Counted from the stretch's first letter, positions 42,840 to 52,401 are shown. The stretch: 64,000 nucleotides of DNA from an uncultured Eubacteriales bacterium (GCA_900545815.1 URAM01000001.1:124001-188000), one strand, 5' to 3'. Translations and numbers: made by a program. The notes: generated from the sequence alone by a model not told the origin.

Positions 42840-43529
42840 TCACGCCAGGATCTGCTTGGGCACGAAGTTCAGGTGATCTGCGGAAACCAGGGAGAACGCC
42901 GTCCCCTGATAATCCCCCTCAAAGGCCGCTCGGGTGCTCCGGCCGTGGAGGTGGCCGTAGTAGCAGCGCTGCACCTGGTATCGGGTCAGCAGCTCGGTGA
43001 TCTCCTGACAGTGGTAGCCCTGATAAAGAGGCGGATAGTGCAGGAAGCAGATTTTTTCCCGGTCACCGGCGGCCTTGAGGGACGCCTCCAGGCGCATGAC
43101 CTCCCGCCGGAGCATCTTTTCGTTGTGGGGACCCTTCTCCACGTCCAAGAACCACCCGCGGGTACCGCACAGAGCAATGTCCCTGTAACACAGGCAGTTG
43201 TTGTGGAGGAACTCGAAGTTTTCCAGCCCCTCCGCCTCAAAGAATCGGGTCATCTTAGCCACCGTCTCCCACCAGTAGTCGTGGTTCCCCTTCAAGAGGA
43301 TCTTCCGCCCTGGCAGCAGCTCCTGCAAAAACTGGAAGTCCGGCTTGGCCTCCGGAAGGGACATCCCCCAGGAAATGTCTCCGCACAACACAACGGTATC
43401 TGTTTCTTCAACCACCTGGAACCCAGCTCTCAGCTTGTCCACATAGTCCACCCAGGCGCCGCCGAACACATCCATGGGTTTGCTGCCGCCCAAAGATAAA
43501 TGGGTGTCACCCAGTACAAACAGTGCCAT
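42840..43529 (-). CDS. Calcineurin-like metallophosphoesterase
   Basis: 229 residues with the full dinuclear-metal set: GDTHLS, GDISWG, GNHDYWW, a lone His in FLHYPP, and GHLHG. Cytoplasmic, no signal peptide. Similar proteins occur widely in Clostridia without a known substrate (phosphodiesterase or phosphatase). Lies 15 bases after thrC, probably the last gene of that operon. Confidence 0.88.
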   Translation of the reverse strand: MALFVLGDTHLSLGGSKPMDVFGGAWVDYVDKLRAGFQVVEETDTVVLCGDISWGMSLPEAKPDFQFLQELLPGRKILLKGNHDYWWETVAKMTRFFEAEGLENFEFLHNNCLCYRDIALCGTRGWFLDVEKGPHNEKMLRREVMRLEASLKAAGDREKICFLHYPPLYQGYHCQEITELLTRYQVQRCYYGHLHGRSTRAAFEGDYQGTAFSLVSADHLNFVPKQILA

Positions 43530-43544
43530 TGTGACGCTCCTATC

Positions 43545-45032
43545 TTATTTCAGAAAATCGGTGACGACTGCGCGCATCTGCTCCTTCTCCGTCCAGGAGG
43601 TGAACCGAACCTGCTTGTCTTTCAGGGTCGCCAGGGGCTGAGGCGCAGGCATCCCGCTCACTTCTGCCAGCTGATCCAGCAGGGCGGTGCCGGTGGCCTT
43701 GTCGGTCACGTTCAGTGCATCCAGCACGGCATCGCAGAACTTGAAGGGGCTGGCGGTGGATGCCACCACCGTCTTGGTCTGGTCGCCGGTTTCCTTCCGG
43801 TACTGCTCCAATACATGGAAGGCCACAGCGGTGTGGGTGTCGATGAGATACTTGTGCTCGTCCATCATCTTGCCGATGGTGGCTTCCGTCTCCGCTTCGC
43901 TGGAGAAGCCGCCCACAAAGACGGACTGGATCTTCTTGCGCATTTCCTCGCTGACCTGGTAGCAGCCGGTGTCGCTCAGCTCCTTCATGTAGCCAGCCAC
44001 CAGCTTATCATCACCGCCGGAGAGCAGATAGAGCAGCCGTTCCAGGTTGCTGGAGATCAAGATGTCCATAGACGGGGAAACCGTGTTGTAGAAGGGACGG
44101 TTCCGGTCGTACTTGCCGGTGGCGATGAAATCGGTGAGGACGTTGTTGCTGTTGGACGCGCAGAGCAGGCGGCCGATGGGCAGACCCATCTCCTTTGCGT
44201 AGAAGGCAGACAGGATGTTGCCGAAGTTGCCGGTGGGCACGCAGAAATTCACCGGCTCCCCTTCCGTCACCGCCCCCTGAGCCAGCAGGTCACAGTAGGC
44301 GGAGATGTAGTAGACGATCTGGGGGAGCACGCGACCCCAGTTGATGGAGTTGGCGCTGGAAAGGAAGTAGCCCCGCTGTGCCAATTCTTCCCGCAGGCTC
44401 TCGTCAGAGAACAACGTTTTGACGCCGGTCTGAGCATCGTCAAAGTTGCCGACCACGGCGGAGACGCCCACGTTGGCGCCCTCCTGGGTGGCCATCTGCA
44501 ACTGCTGGATGTCGCTGACGCCGTCCTTGGGGTAGAACACCATAATCTTGGTGTGATCCACGTCCTTGAACCCTTCCAGGGCAGCCTTGCCGGTGTCGCC
44601 GGAGGTGGCTACCAGGATACACACCGTCTTTTCCTCCTGATTCTTCTTCAGGGATGCAGTGAGCAGGTAGGGCAGCATCTGCAACGCCATGTCCTTGAAG
44701 GCACAGGTGGGGCCGTGCCACAGCTCCAGGCAGTAGGTGCCGTCGTCCACCTTCTTCAGGGGCGCCACGGCGGGGGTGTCGAATTTATCAGGGCCATAAG
44801 CCTTTTCGGCGAACTGACCCAGCTCTTCGGCGGTGAAATCCTCCAGGTATAGGCTCATGATGTACTGAGCCCGCTGCTGGTAGGTCATGCCGGTCATCTT
44901 CTTCAGCGCACCCTCCGGCAGCTTGGGGATGGACACGGGCAGGAACAGACCGCCGTCACGGGATAGACCCTGGGCAATGGCCTGGGCAGGGGTATACTGA
45001 AGGGAGTGATCTCTTGTGCTTACATAATACAT
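43545..45032 (-). CDS. thrC: Threonine synthase
   Basis: PLP enzyme converting O-phosphohomoserine to threonine. 495 residues from the ATG at 45032. PLP Lys in HGPTCAFKDMA, phosphate loop ATSGDTGKAAL, NSINWGR, and VPTGNFGNILSAFYAKEMG, all of the longer E. coli-like class. The start lies inside the dipeptidase 3' end (13-base overlap), so translation is likely coupled. Confidence 0.95.
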   Translation of the reverse strand: MYYVSTRDHSLQYTPAQAIAQGLSRDGGLFLPVSIPKLPEGALKKMTGMTYQQRAQYIMSLYLEDFTAEELGQFAEKAYGPDKFDTPAVAPLKKVDDGTYCLELWHGPTCAFKDMALQMLPYLLTASLKKNQEEKTVCILVATSGDTGKAALEGFKDVDHTKIMVFYPKDGVSDIQQLQMATQEGANVGVSAVVGNFDDAQTGVKTLFSDESLREELAQRGYFLSSANSINWGRVLPQIVYYISAYCDLLAQGAVTEGEPVNFCVPTGNFGNILSAFYAKEMGLPIGRLLCASNSNNVLTDFIATGKYDRNRPFYNTVSPSMDILISSNLERLLYLLSGGDDKLVAGYMKELSDTGCYQVSEEMRKKIQSVFVGGFSSEAETEATIGKMMDEHKYLIDTHTAVAFHVLEQYRKETGDQTKTVVASTASPFKFCDAVLDALNVTDKATGTALLDQLAEVSGMPAPQPLATLKDKQVRFTSWTEKEQMRAVVTDFLK

Positions 45033-45958
45033 ACTGTCTTCACCGTCCTCATGAGATTGTTCCAAAACAGGTCGCGCAACAGCGACTCCGGATAATTGCA
45101 TCGCAGCAGTTCTTCATAAAAATCCGCCCAATTCCAGATGCCTGTGAAACCCTCCGGCAACTGGTCACATCCGTCCCAATCGCCTCCCAGCGCCACGTTC
45201 TCCGTGCCGCCCAGGGCGAGGAAGTGTTCCAGATGCCGACGCAGATCTGCCGTGGTCACCGGATCATCTCCTAGGAATCGGGCATAGGCGTTGAGTCCTA
45301 CTACGCCACGATACTTCATTATGGCAGTAAATTGTCTGTCGGTCAAGTTTCTCGTGTGAAAAAAGGCACTTTGACTATTGGAGTGGCTGGCGAGGAACGG
45401 CCCTTGCACCAATTCCACCACATCCCAGAATCCCGCTTCCGATAAGTGGGACACATCCACCAGCATCCCCAGGGAAACCATCTCGGACACGAACCTTCTT
45501 CCCTGCTGGCTCAGCCCTCGTTCCGGCTGGTCGCAATGGCTGCCGGCCAGGGCGTTGGCGTGGTTCCAGGTAGGGTGGACGATGCGCACGCCCTGCCCCT
45601 GTGCCCAGCGGAGTGTTTCCAGCGAGCAGTCCAGCAGCTCCGCCCCCTCCACCGACAAAAACGCCGCCAGCTTCCCCGCCGCCACTGCTTCCTTCGCCTG
45701 GGTGCCGGTGGTACACAAGGCAATGCGGTCGGGTGCCAGGGCGCACTCCTGGTGCATCCGCTGGATCTGCCACGCCGCCTGTTCTCGCACGTCCGGCTGG
45801 GCGGAGTCGGCGAAGACGGCAAACACCTGGGCTTGGGGCGCGAACCGCTGGCAGCGGTCTAAGCTCCACTGGCCGTCGCTGTCGGTCAGGTGCTGGCTGG
45901 GCGTGCGCATGAGCTTGTGGAGGGTGTCGCAGTGGCTGTCAAAAAGAGGGATGTTCAT
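45020..45958 (-). CDS. Membrane dipeptidase family (M19) peptidase
   Basis: 312 residues, no signal peptide, so cytosolic. Zinc-site motifs: FDSHCDTL, Glu in LSVEGAE, VDVSHLSE, SHSNSQ, GGDWDG. Family members hydrolyse dipeptides, including D-amino-acid-containing ones. Two bases from yraN upstream and overlapping thrC downstream. Confidence 0.9.
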   Translation of the reverse strand: MNIPLFDSHCDTLHKLMRTPSQHLTDSDGQWSLDRCQRFAPQAQVFAVFADSAQPDVREQAAWQIQRMHQECALAPDRIALCTTGTQAKEAVAAGKLAAFLSVEGAELLDCSLETLRWAQGQGVRIVHPTWNHANALAGSHCDQPERGLSQQGRRFVSEMVSLGMLVDVSHLSEAGFWDVVELVQGPFLASHSNSQSAFFHTRNLTDRQFTAIMKYRGVVGLNAYARFLGDDPVTTADLRRHLEHFLALGGTENVALGGDWDGCDQLPEGFTGIWNWADFYEELLRCNYPESLLRDLFWNNLMRTVKTVCIM

Positions 45959-45959
45959 A

Positions 45960-46367
45960 TCAGCTTCCTCCTGGTTCCGTCAGGTTGGATGGGTCGTAGG
46001 CGAAGGCGTTCTCCAGGTAGCGCAGTGCCGGATGCTGGGTCTGGACGCCTTGGGGTGCTAAAATATCCGCCACGTCGAAGCGGATTTTGTGGGGCAAATC
46101 CGGGTGCTGTGCCAGGTAGTGGAAGGCTGTGGCGGTGATTTTGCGCTGTTTGCGCCGGTCTACCGCCTCCCGGCCTGCGCCGTAGTGGGCGCTCTGCCGG
46201 GTCTTGACCTCCACGAAGGCCAAGGTGTCCCCCTTTTGGGCGATGAGGTCAATCTCCCCTTCCGGGCAGCGGAACCCACTGTCCAGGATATGATAGCCCT
46301 TCCCCCGAAGATACTCCGCCGTCAGTGCCTCTCCCCAGTTTCCTACCCGCTTTGCTTCCCCGCTCAC
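45960..46367 (-). CDS. yraN: YraN family protein (UPF0102)
   Basis: 135 residues with the nuclease-like GEIDLIAQKGDTLAFVEVKTR core (quoted in part: GEIDLI and FVEVKTR), preceded by GNWGEALTAEYL. Predicted restriction-endonuclease-like fold; function unknown. Overlaps rnhB by 4 bases, the usual rnhB-yraN order. Confidence 0.9.
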   Translation of the reverse strand: MSGEAKRVGNWGEALTAEYLRGKGYHILDSGFRCPEGEIDLIAQKGDTLAFVEVKTRQSAHYGAGREAVDRRKQRKITATAFHYLAQHPDLPHKIRFDVADILAPQGVQTQHPALRYLENAFAYDPSNLTEPGGS

Positions 46368-46981
46368 AGCTTTTTCAAGAAGGTCTTGCGGTGGACGGGA
46401 CTGGGGCCATACTGGCGCAGCAGCTGGTAGTGGAGCTTAGTGGGGTAGCCCTTGTGCTTCTCAAAGGCGTATTGGGGGTACTGCTCCGCCAGCTCCACCA
46501 TAAACCGGTCTCGGCTGACCTTGGCCAAAATGGACGCGGCGGCGATGGACGCCGAGCGGGCGTCCCCGTGTACCACCATCTCGTTTTGCAGCTCGATGCC
46601 CTGGTTCCGGTTGCCGTCGATGAGAGCGAAATCCGCTGCCGGGTTGAGCATCTTAATCGCTCTGTCCATGGCCAACATTCGGGCGTTGAGGATATTGATT
46701 GCATCAATTTCTTTTTCATCCGCCCAGGCGATGGCGTAGGCGATGGCCTGCTCCCGAATCTGGTCAAAGAGGATCTCCCGCCGGCGGGGCGTGACCTTCT
46801 TGGAGTCGTTCAGATAGGGCAGCGTCAGCCCCCGTGGCAAAATCACCGCAGCGGCGTACACCGGCCCTGCCAAAGGGCCTGCTCCGGCCTCGTCTACTCC
46901 GCAGACGGCCTGATAGCCCTGGTCGTAGAGCCGGTTCTCCAGTTCCCACGGGTCGTGCATGGGCGTTTCAGACGCCTTCAC
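46364..46981 (-). CDS. rnhB: Ribonuclease HII
   Basis: Removes ribonucleotides from DNA. 205 residues from a GTG overlapping the rbgA stop (GTGA); an ATG at 46960 is an alternative that would remove seven residues. Active-site GVDEAGAGPLAGPV, KVTPRRRE, and the later Asp in FALIDGN. Confidence 0.93.
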   Translation of the reverse strand: MKASETPMHDPWELENRLYDQGYQAVCGVDEAGAGPLAGPVYAAAVILPRGLTLPYLNDSKKVTPRRREILFDQIREQAIAYAIAWADEKEIDAINILNARMLAMDRAIKMLNPAADFALIDGNRNQGIELQNEMVVHGDARSASIAAASILAKVSRDRFMVELAEQYPQYAFEKHKGYPTKLHYQLLRQYGPSPVHRKTFLKKL

Positions 46982-47850
46982 TGGCCGTCACCGCCCTTCT
47001 GGTCATCAGGGGCTTCCAGGGTGAACCGCCCCAGCTTGCCGGAGCGATATTCCTCCAGGAGGATGCGAGACATCCGCTCGGTGTCCACTTCCCCGCCGGA
47101 GATCAAAAACCCACGCTTCCGCCCAGCGGCTTCCAGCAGTTCCCACTCAGTGAACTGGTCGGGGATCTCAATCTTGTACCGCCCCTGGATGGCGTCCGGA
47201 TAGCGCTCCGCCAACACCTTCATCAGGTGGGATGCTAGCGTTTCCAAGTCCATGATGTCATCCTTGACCGCGCCGGTGAACGCCAGGTTCAGCCCTACCG
47301 ACTGGTCTTCAAACTTCGGCCACAGGATGCCCGGCGTGTCCAGCAGCTCCAAGCCGTTGTCCACCGTGATCCACTGCTTGCCTCGGGTGACGCCAGGACG
47401 GTTTTGGGCTTTGGCGGATTTGCGGCCGGCTACCTTATTGATAAAGGTGGACTTGCCCACGTTGGGCACCCCAACTACCATGGCACGGACAGGACGTCCC
47501 ACCTGGCCTTTCTCCGCCCACTTGGCGATCTGCTCCTTCAAAATGCTCTTGACCACCGGCGAGAACTGCTTCACCCCTGCGCCGGTCTTGCAGTCGGTCT
47601 GGAGGACGGATGCGCCGTCGCTGCGGAGATAATTCGACCACGTCTTGTTCATGGCCGGGTCGGCCTGGTCGGCGCGATTGAGGATGATGAGGCGGGGCTT
47701 GCCGCCCAGCAATTCATCTAAATCCGGATTCCGGCTGGAGATGGGGATACGGGCGTCGATGATCTCCACCACCAGGTCTACCAGCTTCAGGTTGGCGGCG
47801 ATCATCCGCCGGGTCTTGGTCATATGACCGGGATACCATTGTACGTTCAT
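46978..47850 (-). CDS. rbgA: Ribosome biogenesis GTPase RbgA (YlqF)
   Basis: Late 50S assembly factor. 290 residues from the ATG at 47850 (GGGAGGTG upstream). Start MNVQWYPGHMTKTRR is diagnostic. Permuted motifs: G4 NRAD, P-loop GVPNVGKST, G3 DTPGILWP. The C-terminal RNA-binding ANTAR-like region is complete. Conserved rplS-rbgA-rnhB-yraN order. Confidence 0.95.
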   Translation of the reverse strand: MNVQWYPGHMTKTRRMIAANLKLVDLVVEIIDARIPISSRNPDLDELLGGKPRLIILNRADQADPAMNKTWSNYLRSDGASVLQTDCKTGAGVKQFSPVVKSILKEQIAKWAEKGQVGRPVRAMVVGVPNVGKSTFINKVAGRKSAKAQNRPGVTRGKQWITVDNGLELLDTPGILWPKFEDQSVGLNLAFTGAVKDDIMDLETLASHLMKVLAERYPDAIQGRYKIEIPDQFTEWELLEAAGRKRGFLISGGEVDTERMSRILLEEYRSGKLGRFTLEAPDDQKGGDGQ

Positions 47851-47910
47851 AGGCACCTCCCGTTGCACGTTCTTATGAAAAACACGTTCCTGATTATCGG
47901 TTGATAGCAA

Positions 47911-48181
47911 AAAAGGAGCGGGTTGCCCGCTCCTTTTGTCGAAAAAATGTAAGCATTTTTTCGAGATGCAGCCTGCTGCATGCACTCGCTGCGCTCGCAC
48001 ACTTGCTAGGCTGAGCAGTCAAAATTCCAAGGCACATGTCCTTGGAATTTTGGAATTGCACTTTTTTCACCGTCTCACGACGGCAAAACTCTGCTGAGAG
48101 CAAGTGTATTTGCGAAGTATTTTCTTCTTAGCAAGAGTTTGTTTTTTCAACAGGCTAAAGGAGCGGGTTGCCCGCTCCTTT
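47911..48181. repeat. Duplicated terminator with hairpins between rplS and rbgA
   Basis: AAAGGAGCGGG-TTG-CCCGCTCCTTT occurs at 47912-47936 (one base longer per arm) and again at 48157-48181. Between them lie perfect hairpins CGAAAAAATG / CATTTTTTCG (47940-47963) and CAAAATTCCAAGG / CCTTGGAATTTTG (48020-48052). About 270 bases without a gene. The near-identical ends suggest a local duplication or a small non-coding insertion. Confidence 0.75.
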
Positions 48182-48210
48182 CGATTGCACAAGAGAAATT
48201 TCAGCAGAAA

Positions 48211-48558
48211 TTACAGCTTGGTCTTGACCTTTGCAGCCTTGCCAACACGGCCACGCAGGTAGTACAGCTTTGCACGACGCACCTTGCCCTTGCGGACGGT
48301 TTCCACCTGAACCACGTTGGGGGAATGCACGGGGAATACCTTTTCCACGCCCACGCCATAGGAGATACGGCGGACGGTGAAGGTTTCGTTGACGCCGCCA
48401 TGCTTCTTGGCGATGACAGTGCCTTCGAAGATCTGGATACGCTCTTTTGCGCCTTCCTTGATCTTGATGTGGACGCGGACGGTGTCGCCGATGCGGATGA
48501 CGGGTGCTTCTGCCTTGACGTTCTGGTCATTCAGAACTTTGATCAGATCGGTTTTCAT
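48211..48558 (-). CDS. rplS: 50S ribosomal protein L19
   Basis: 115 residues, SD AGGAGGA. Classic L19: DTVRVHIKIKEG, RIQIFEG, FTVRRISYGVGVEKVFP, and a basic end KLYYLRGRVGKAAKV. Located at the intersubunit bridge of the ribosome. Ends just before the two terminator hairpins. Confidence 0.97.
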   Translation of the reverse strand: MKTDLIKVLNDQNVKAEAPVIRIGDTVRVHIKIKEGAKERIQIFEGTVIAKKHGGVNETFTVRRISYGVGVEKVFPVHSPNVVQVETVRKGKVRRAKLYYLRGRVGKAAKVKTKL

Positions 48559-48699
48559 GGATGTTCCTCCTGTTTTTTATAGATGGTCATTAGGCAAAGT
48601 TGAGCCCGTCCTTATGGTGTTGCGGACGGCAATCCCAGAGGACCACCCTTTATTCAACTGGTCTAGCATACCACATTCCCGACCCAATTGCAACCATTT

Positions 48700-49374
48700 T
48701 CACCGAAAAACTTTCCCTTCCCCGTCGTATATCTCGTTCCGATGATAGCGGACGAAATCCGGCGCGGCGTCCGGCCGCAGGTTCCGGATGGTGTCGATGA
48801 CAATGGACGGGTTCAGCCCCGGATTCTGCGCCATGAGTCGGGCATGGACGGTGATGCAACCCGCTTCCGGCGTCATCTCCCACAGGTGGATCATGGGGAT
48901 CAGGTCGATTTCCGTATAGCCCTTCTTGGACTTTTTGGACTTCTTCTGGATGACCAGGCTCTCCTGCCCCAGCAGCGCCTGAATCTCCGCTACTGCGTGC
49001 TCCGGCACGCCGTTGTCATACTCCATGATCAGCGTCCAGTCAATCTCCGCCAGCCGCTTCAGGGGCGTCTCGATGGGATAGCATTCCACCACATGGATGC
49101 CCTCCGGCATAGTCTCATTCATGTGGGAGGGCACATCCTCAGGCGCCATGCCCTCATTTAATGTGAACTCCAACAGCTCACAGTCGCTGGAATAGCCTAC
49201 CGACAGGGGCAGGGCGATGGAGACATAGGCGTGCTTGTTGAACCCCTGGGTCTGCCAGATGGGCACTTCGGCACGGGTGAACACCCGCTGGAAGGTAGCC
49301 ATCAAGTCCAAGTGGGAGATATAGCAGGCACGTCCGCTCTTGGTGAAGCGGAGACGATGTTTGGGTTTTGCCAT
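48700..49374 (-). CDS. TIGR03936/DUF2344 family protein
   Basis: 224 residues; starts KHRLRFTKSGRACYISHLDL, a family hallmark, followed by RVFTRAEVPIWQTQGFN. This domain is found fused to or beside TIGR03960 radical SAM proteins; its role is probably RNA-related but undefined. Seven bases from the radical SAM gene, clearly one unit. Confidence 0.88.
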   Translation of the reverse strand: MAKPKHRLRFTKSGRACYISHLDLMATFQRVFTRAEVPIWQTQGFNKHAYVSIALPLSVGYSSDCELLEFTLNEGMAPEDVPSHMNETMPEGIHVVECYPIETPLKRLAEIDWTLIMEYDNGVPEHAVAEIQALLGQESLVIQKKSKKSKKGYTEIDLIPMIHLWEMTPEAGCITVHARLMAQNPGLNPSIVIDTIRNLRPDAAPDFVRYHRNEIYDGEGKVFR

Positions 49375-49381
49375 GTTTTAC

Positions 49382-51232
49382 TTACCTCCGATCTTCGTCA
49401 CAGAACACGCCGTCCGGCAGCAGGCAGTTGGCGCCGCAGCCCATGCACTGCACTCGGCAGTCCGGCGTGATGACCGAGCGATATGCCTGCTCCCGTTCCC
49501 GCCACAGGTATTCCGGGTGAACGCCAATGTCGATCATGCTCCAGGGTAGGATCTCGTCCTTGGGGCGCTCCCGCAGGGCGTAGAAATCTGGGTCGATGCC
49601 AGTCTCGGCAAAGGCTTCCATCCAGCGCTCGAAGGAGAAATACTCGCTCCAAGAGTCCAGCCGCCCACCCTTGCGCCAGACCGTTTCCAGCAGCTTCCCC
49701 AGCCGCCGGTCGCCACGAGCCAGCACCGCTTCGATGTAGCTGGTCTCCATCTCGTGCCAGTTGTACTGGATGGACTTGTTTTTGATGGAGCCTCGCAGCA
49801 AGTCCACCCGCCGGTGGTACTCATCTCTCGTAATTTGCGCCTCCCACTGGAATGGCGTAAAGGGCTTGGGCACAAAGAAGGAGGTGGAGACGGTAATGCG
49901 CAGGCCGCGGCTCTTGTTGACGGCGTAATTTTTCCACGTCCAGTACACCTTCTCCGCCAGTCGGGCGATGCCGATGACGTCCTCATCCGTCTCGGTGGGC
50001 AAACCCAGCATGAAATACAGCTTCACCGCATTGCAGCCGCCCTCGAAGGCGGTGCGGCAGGACTGTAATAAATCTTCTTCCTTGACGTTCTTGTTGATGG
50101 TGTCCCGCATCCGCTGAGTGCCCGCCTCGGGGGCAAAGGTGATGCTGGTCTTGCGCACCCGCTGCAGCCGCTGCATGATGCCCATGGAAAACCCGTCCGC
50201 CCGAAGGGAGGGCAGATTGATGTTGATGTTGCGGGGGTCGCAGTACTCCAACAGGCCATCGCACAGCTCGGTCAGGGGGCGGTAGTCGCTGGTGGACAGG
50301 CTGGAGAGGGTCATCTCCTGGTAGCCGGAGTCCTTGCAGGATGCGATGCCCTGCTGCACCAGCAGGTCTACGCTCTTGGGCCGCACCGGACGGTAGCAAT
50401 ACCCAGCTTGGCAGAATCGACAACCTCGGATACAACCTCGGAACACCTCCAGCATCACCCGGTCGTGGACGATGTCGGTGGAGGGGATGATGGTCTTGAC
50501 GGGGAAATAGGACTTGTCCAGGTCTGCCACGATGCGCTTGCGGATGTGCTCCGGCGCACCGTGGGTGGGGGTGATGGCCTGAACGGTGCCGTCCTGGTGG
50601 TAGGAAATTTCATACAGGCTGGGTACATACAGGCCAGGCACCTGGGCGGCATTTTGCAAAAACTCCGCCCGGCTCCAACCAGCCTGCTTCCCCTTCCGGT
50701 ACAGGTCGATCATCTCCAGGGTCACGTCCTCCCCTTCACCCAAGGAGAAGATGTCGATGAAGTCCGCCAACGGCTCCCCGTTGTACACGCAGGTGCCGCC
50801 GGCCACGATGATGGGATCATCCTCCCCCCGCTGGTCGCTGTGAAGGGGGATGTGAGCCAGATCCAGCATATTCAGCACGTTGGTATAGGCCATCTCGTAG
50901 CCCAGGGAAAAGCCCACAAAATCGAAGTTTTTTAGGCTGTCGCCGCTCTCCAGGGCGTAGAGGGGGATATGTTCTTTGCGCATCTCCTCCTCCATGTCCC
51001 CCCAGGGAGCAAAGGCACGCTCACACCAGACGCCCTCCGCCTGGTTCATGGAGCCATAGAGGATGCGCAGTCCCAGGTTGGACATTCCAATTTCGTAAGT
51101 GTCCGGAAAGCACATGGCAAAGCGCACATCTACCGCTGCCTTATCCTTGATGATCTCGTTGTATTCCCCGCCGGTGTAGCGGGCGGGCTTTTGTACGCGC
51201 AACAAAATGCGCTCTAGCTTTGCGTCAATCAT
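49382..51232 (-). CDS. TIGR03960 family B12-binding/radical SAM protein
   Basis: 616 residues. N-terminal cobalamin-binding-like region (about 30-190), radical SAM core with CIRGCRFCQAG (about 265-275), and a C-terminal extension with CRVQCMGCGANC, which may bind another cluster. Cobalamin itself need not bind. No defined substrate; the partner is the DUF2344 protein downstream. Initiates at an ATG. Confidence 0.9.
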   Translation of the reverse strand: MIDAKLERILLRVQKPARYTGGEYNEIIKDKAAVDVRFAMCFPDTYEIGMSNLGLRILYGSMNQAEGVWCERAFAPWGDMEEEMRKEHIPLYALESGDSLKNFDFVGFSLGYEMAYTNVLNMLDLAHIPLHSDQRGEDDPIIVAGGTCVYNGEPLADFIDIFSLGEGEDVTLEMIDLYRKGKQAGWSRAEFLQNAAQVPGLYVPSLYEISYHQDGTVQAITPTHGAPEHIRKRIVADLDKSYFPVKTIIPSTDIVHDRVMLEVFRGCIRGCRFCQAGYCYRPVRPKSVDLLVQQGIASCKDSGYQEMTLSSLSTSDYRPLTELCDGLLEYCDPRNININLPSLRADGFSMGIMQRLQRVRKTSITFAPEAGTQRMRDTINKNVKEEDLLQSCRTAFEGGCNAVKLYFMLGLPTETDEDVIGIARLAEKVYWTWKNYAVNKSRGLRITVSTSFFVPKPFTPFQWEAQITRDEYHRRVDLLRGSIKNKSIQYNWHEMETSYIEAVLARGDRRLGKLLETVWRKGGRLDSWSEYFSFERWMEAFAETGIDPDFYALRERPKDEILPWSMIDIGVHPEYLWREREQAYRSVITPDCRVQCMGCGANCLLPDGVFCDEDRR

Positions 51233-51297
51233 GATGGTTCATCCTATCGCACCGTGTACTCCTCTCACGGCACCGCTTTCTTTCAGATGGTACTATT

Positions 51298-51906
51298 TTA
51301 CCGGAAAGCGGCGGGAATGACAAGGCACCTTTTGCAAGAAGTTGCCCCTACCCAGCCTGCCAGCAGCAACAGCCGCATCCCTGCGTCTCCACCCCACCAC
51401 AGAGCAGCACCCACCGCCGCCAGTCCCAATCCGCCGGACAGCGCCAGCACCACCTGTTCTGCCCGCCGCTCCCCCACATTGGGTTTCAGCAGACCAGCGC
51501 AGAGCACCGCACCGTCCAGCGGGAACACCGGCAGCAGGTTGAACAGCGCCAGCAATAAATGCTCCGCCCCAAACAGCGCCGCCCCACGCCACCGCCCCAC
51601 CCACGGGGTCACGCAGAGCAAGGCAAAAAGCAGGTTGCACAGAGGGCCGGCGGCGGCGATCCAGAGCAGATCTCTGTCCCGCACCAATGCCTCGTCCACG
51701 AAGTCCAGTATGCATCCGAAGGCGGTCATGGACAGCGCCCGCACCGGGACGCCTCGCCAGCGGGCAGCCAGCAGGTGTCCGCCCTCGTGGAGGGCGGCGG
51801 CCAGGAGAAAGGTGACCAGAAAGGACGAGGTGCTCTGGTAGAACAAGAATGCGGCCAGAAAGAGAAACCCCGGCGTTATTCTCACCTGACAGATGCGCAG
51901 CCCCAC
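51298..51906 (-). CDS. M50 (site-2) family membrane metalloprotease, SpoIVFB-like
   Basis: 202 residues, four to six membrane helices. Zinc motif HEGGH (about residue 40) and the third-ligand motif NLLPVFPLDGA (about 117-127). Size and simplicity, with no PDZ or CBS domain, fit SpoIVFB, the intramembrane protease that activates pro-SigK in the mother cell. Its substrate here is not proven. Four bases downstream of a small membrane protein that could be its regulator. Confidence 0.75.
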   Translation of the reverse strand: MGLRICQVRITPGFLFLAAFLFYQSTSSFLVTFLLAAALHEGGHLLAARWRGVPVRALSMTAFGCILDFVDEALVRDRDLLWIAAAGPLCNLLFALLCVTPWVGRWRGAALFGAEHLLLALFNLLPVFPLDGAVLCAGLLKPNVGERRAEQVVLALSGGLGLAAVGAALWWGGDAGMRLLLLAGWVGATSCKRCLVIPAAFR

Positions 51907-51910
51907 TGGG

Positions 51911-52297
51911 TCACTGTGCCTGTGACCAGCGCAAGGCGTTCAAAAAGGGGGAGTAGTCGCCTTGCAGGCTGGTGGCAGTGCTGGTGGGCTGGACAGCGAA
52001 GGCAGTGACGCAGAAATCCTCCAGGGCGTCCTGGACACTGCCGCCCTGCTCCATCTGGGCAGAAAAGCAGCGGACGGCCTCCTCGAAGTCGCAGGAGCAG
52101 GACAGGATGTTCCGTAAAAAGGGTTCCGCCGCAGTCTTCACTCCAGGCGCCCATCGGACGCCCACATAACACAGGGCGAAGATCAGCAGCGCAGCCCCCA
52201 ACCGGATGCCCGCCCGCTTCACCCAGCGGGCGGAACGGGGGCGGTCGGAGGGACGTTTGCGTGGGCTGTGGGAGTTGGAGGGGATCGGTCTGGACAT
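51911..52297 (-). CDS. Small single-span membrane protein upstream of the M50 protease
   Basis: 128 residues: basic Ser/Pro/Arg-rich cytoplasmic tail, one hydrophobic segment (about 31-50), and an 80-residue exterior domain with two adjacent Cys (CSCDFEEA) and Gln/Ser-rich end. It takes the place SpoIVFA occupies before SpoIVFB in Bacillus, but is half as long and has no LytM domain. Calling it a SpoIVFA analogue is inference only. Confidence 0.6.
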   Translation of the reverse strand: MSRPIPSNSHSPRKRPSDRPRSARWVKRAGIRLGAALLIFALCYVGVRWAPGVKTAAEPFLRNILSCSCDFEEAVRCFSAQMEQGGSVQDALEDFCVTAFAVQPTSTATSLQGDYSPFLNALRWSQAQ

Positions 52298-52401
52298 GGT
52301 TCCACCTCATTTCAAGTCGTTGGAACGGGCGTGCCGTTCTGTTCCATAGCTATGCGAAGGGGAGAAAGGTTATGTGGGCGGTAAAATTCTCCGGTTTTCC
52401 C

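Noticed and set aside
43500..44852. Plus-strand open frame of 450 codons opposite thrC
   Set aside because: Antisense shadow; thrC has all catalytic motifs on the other strand.
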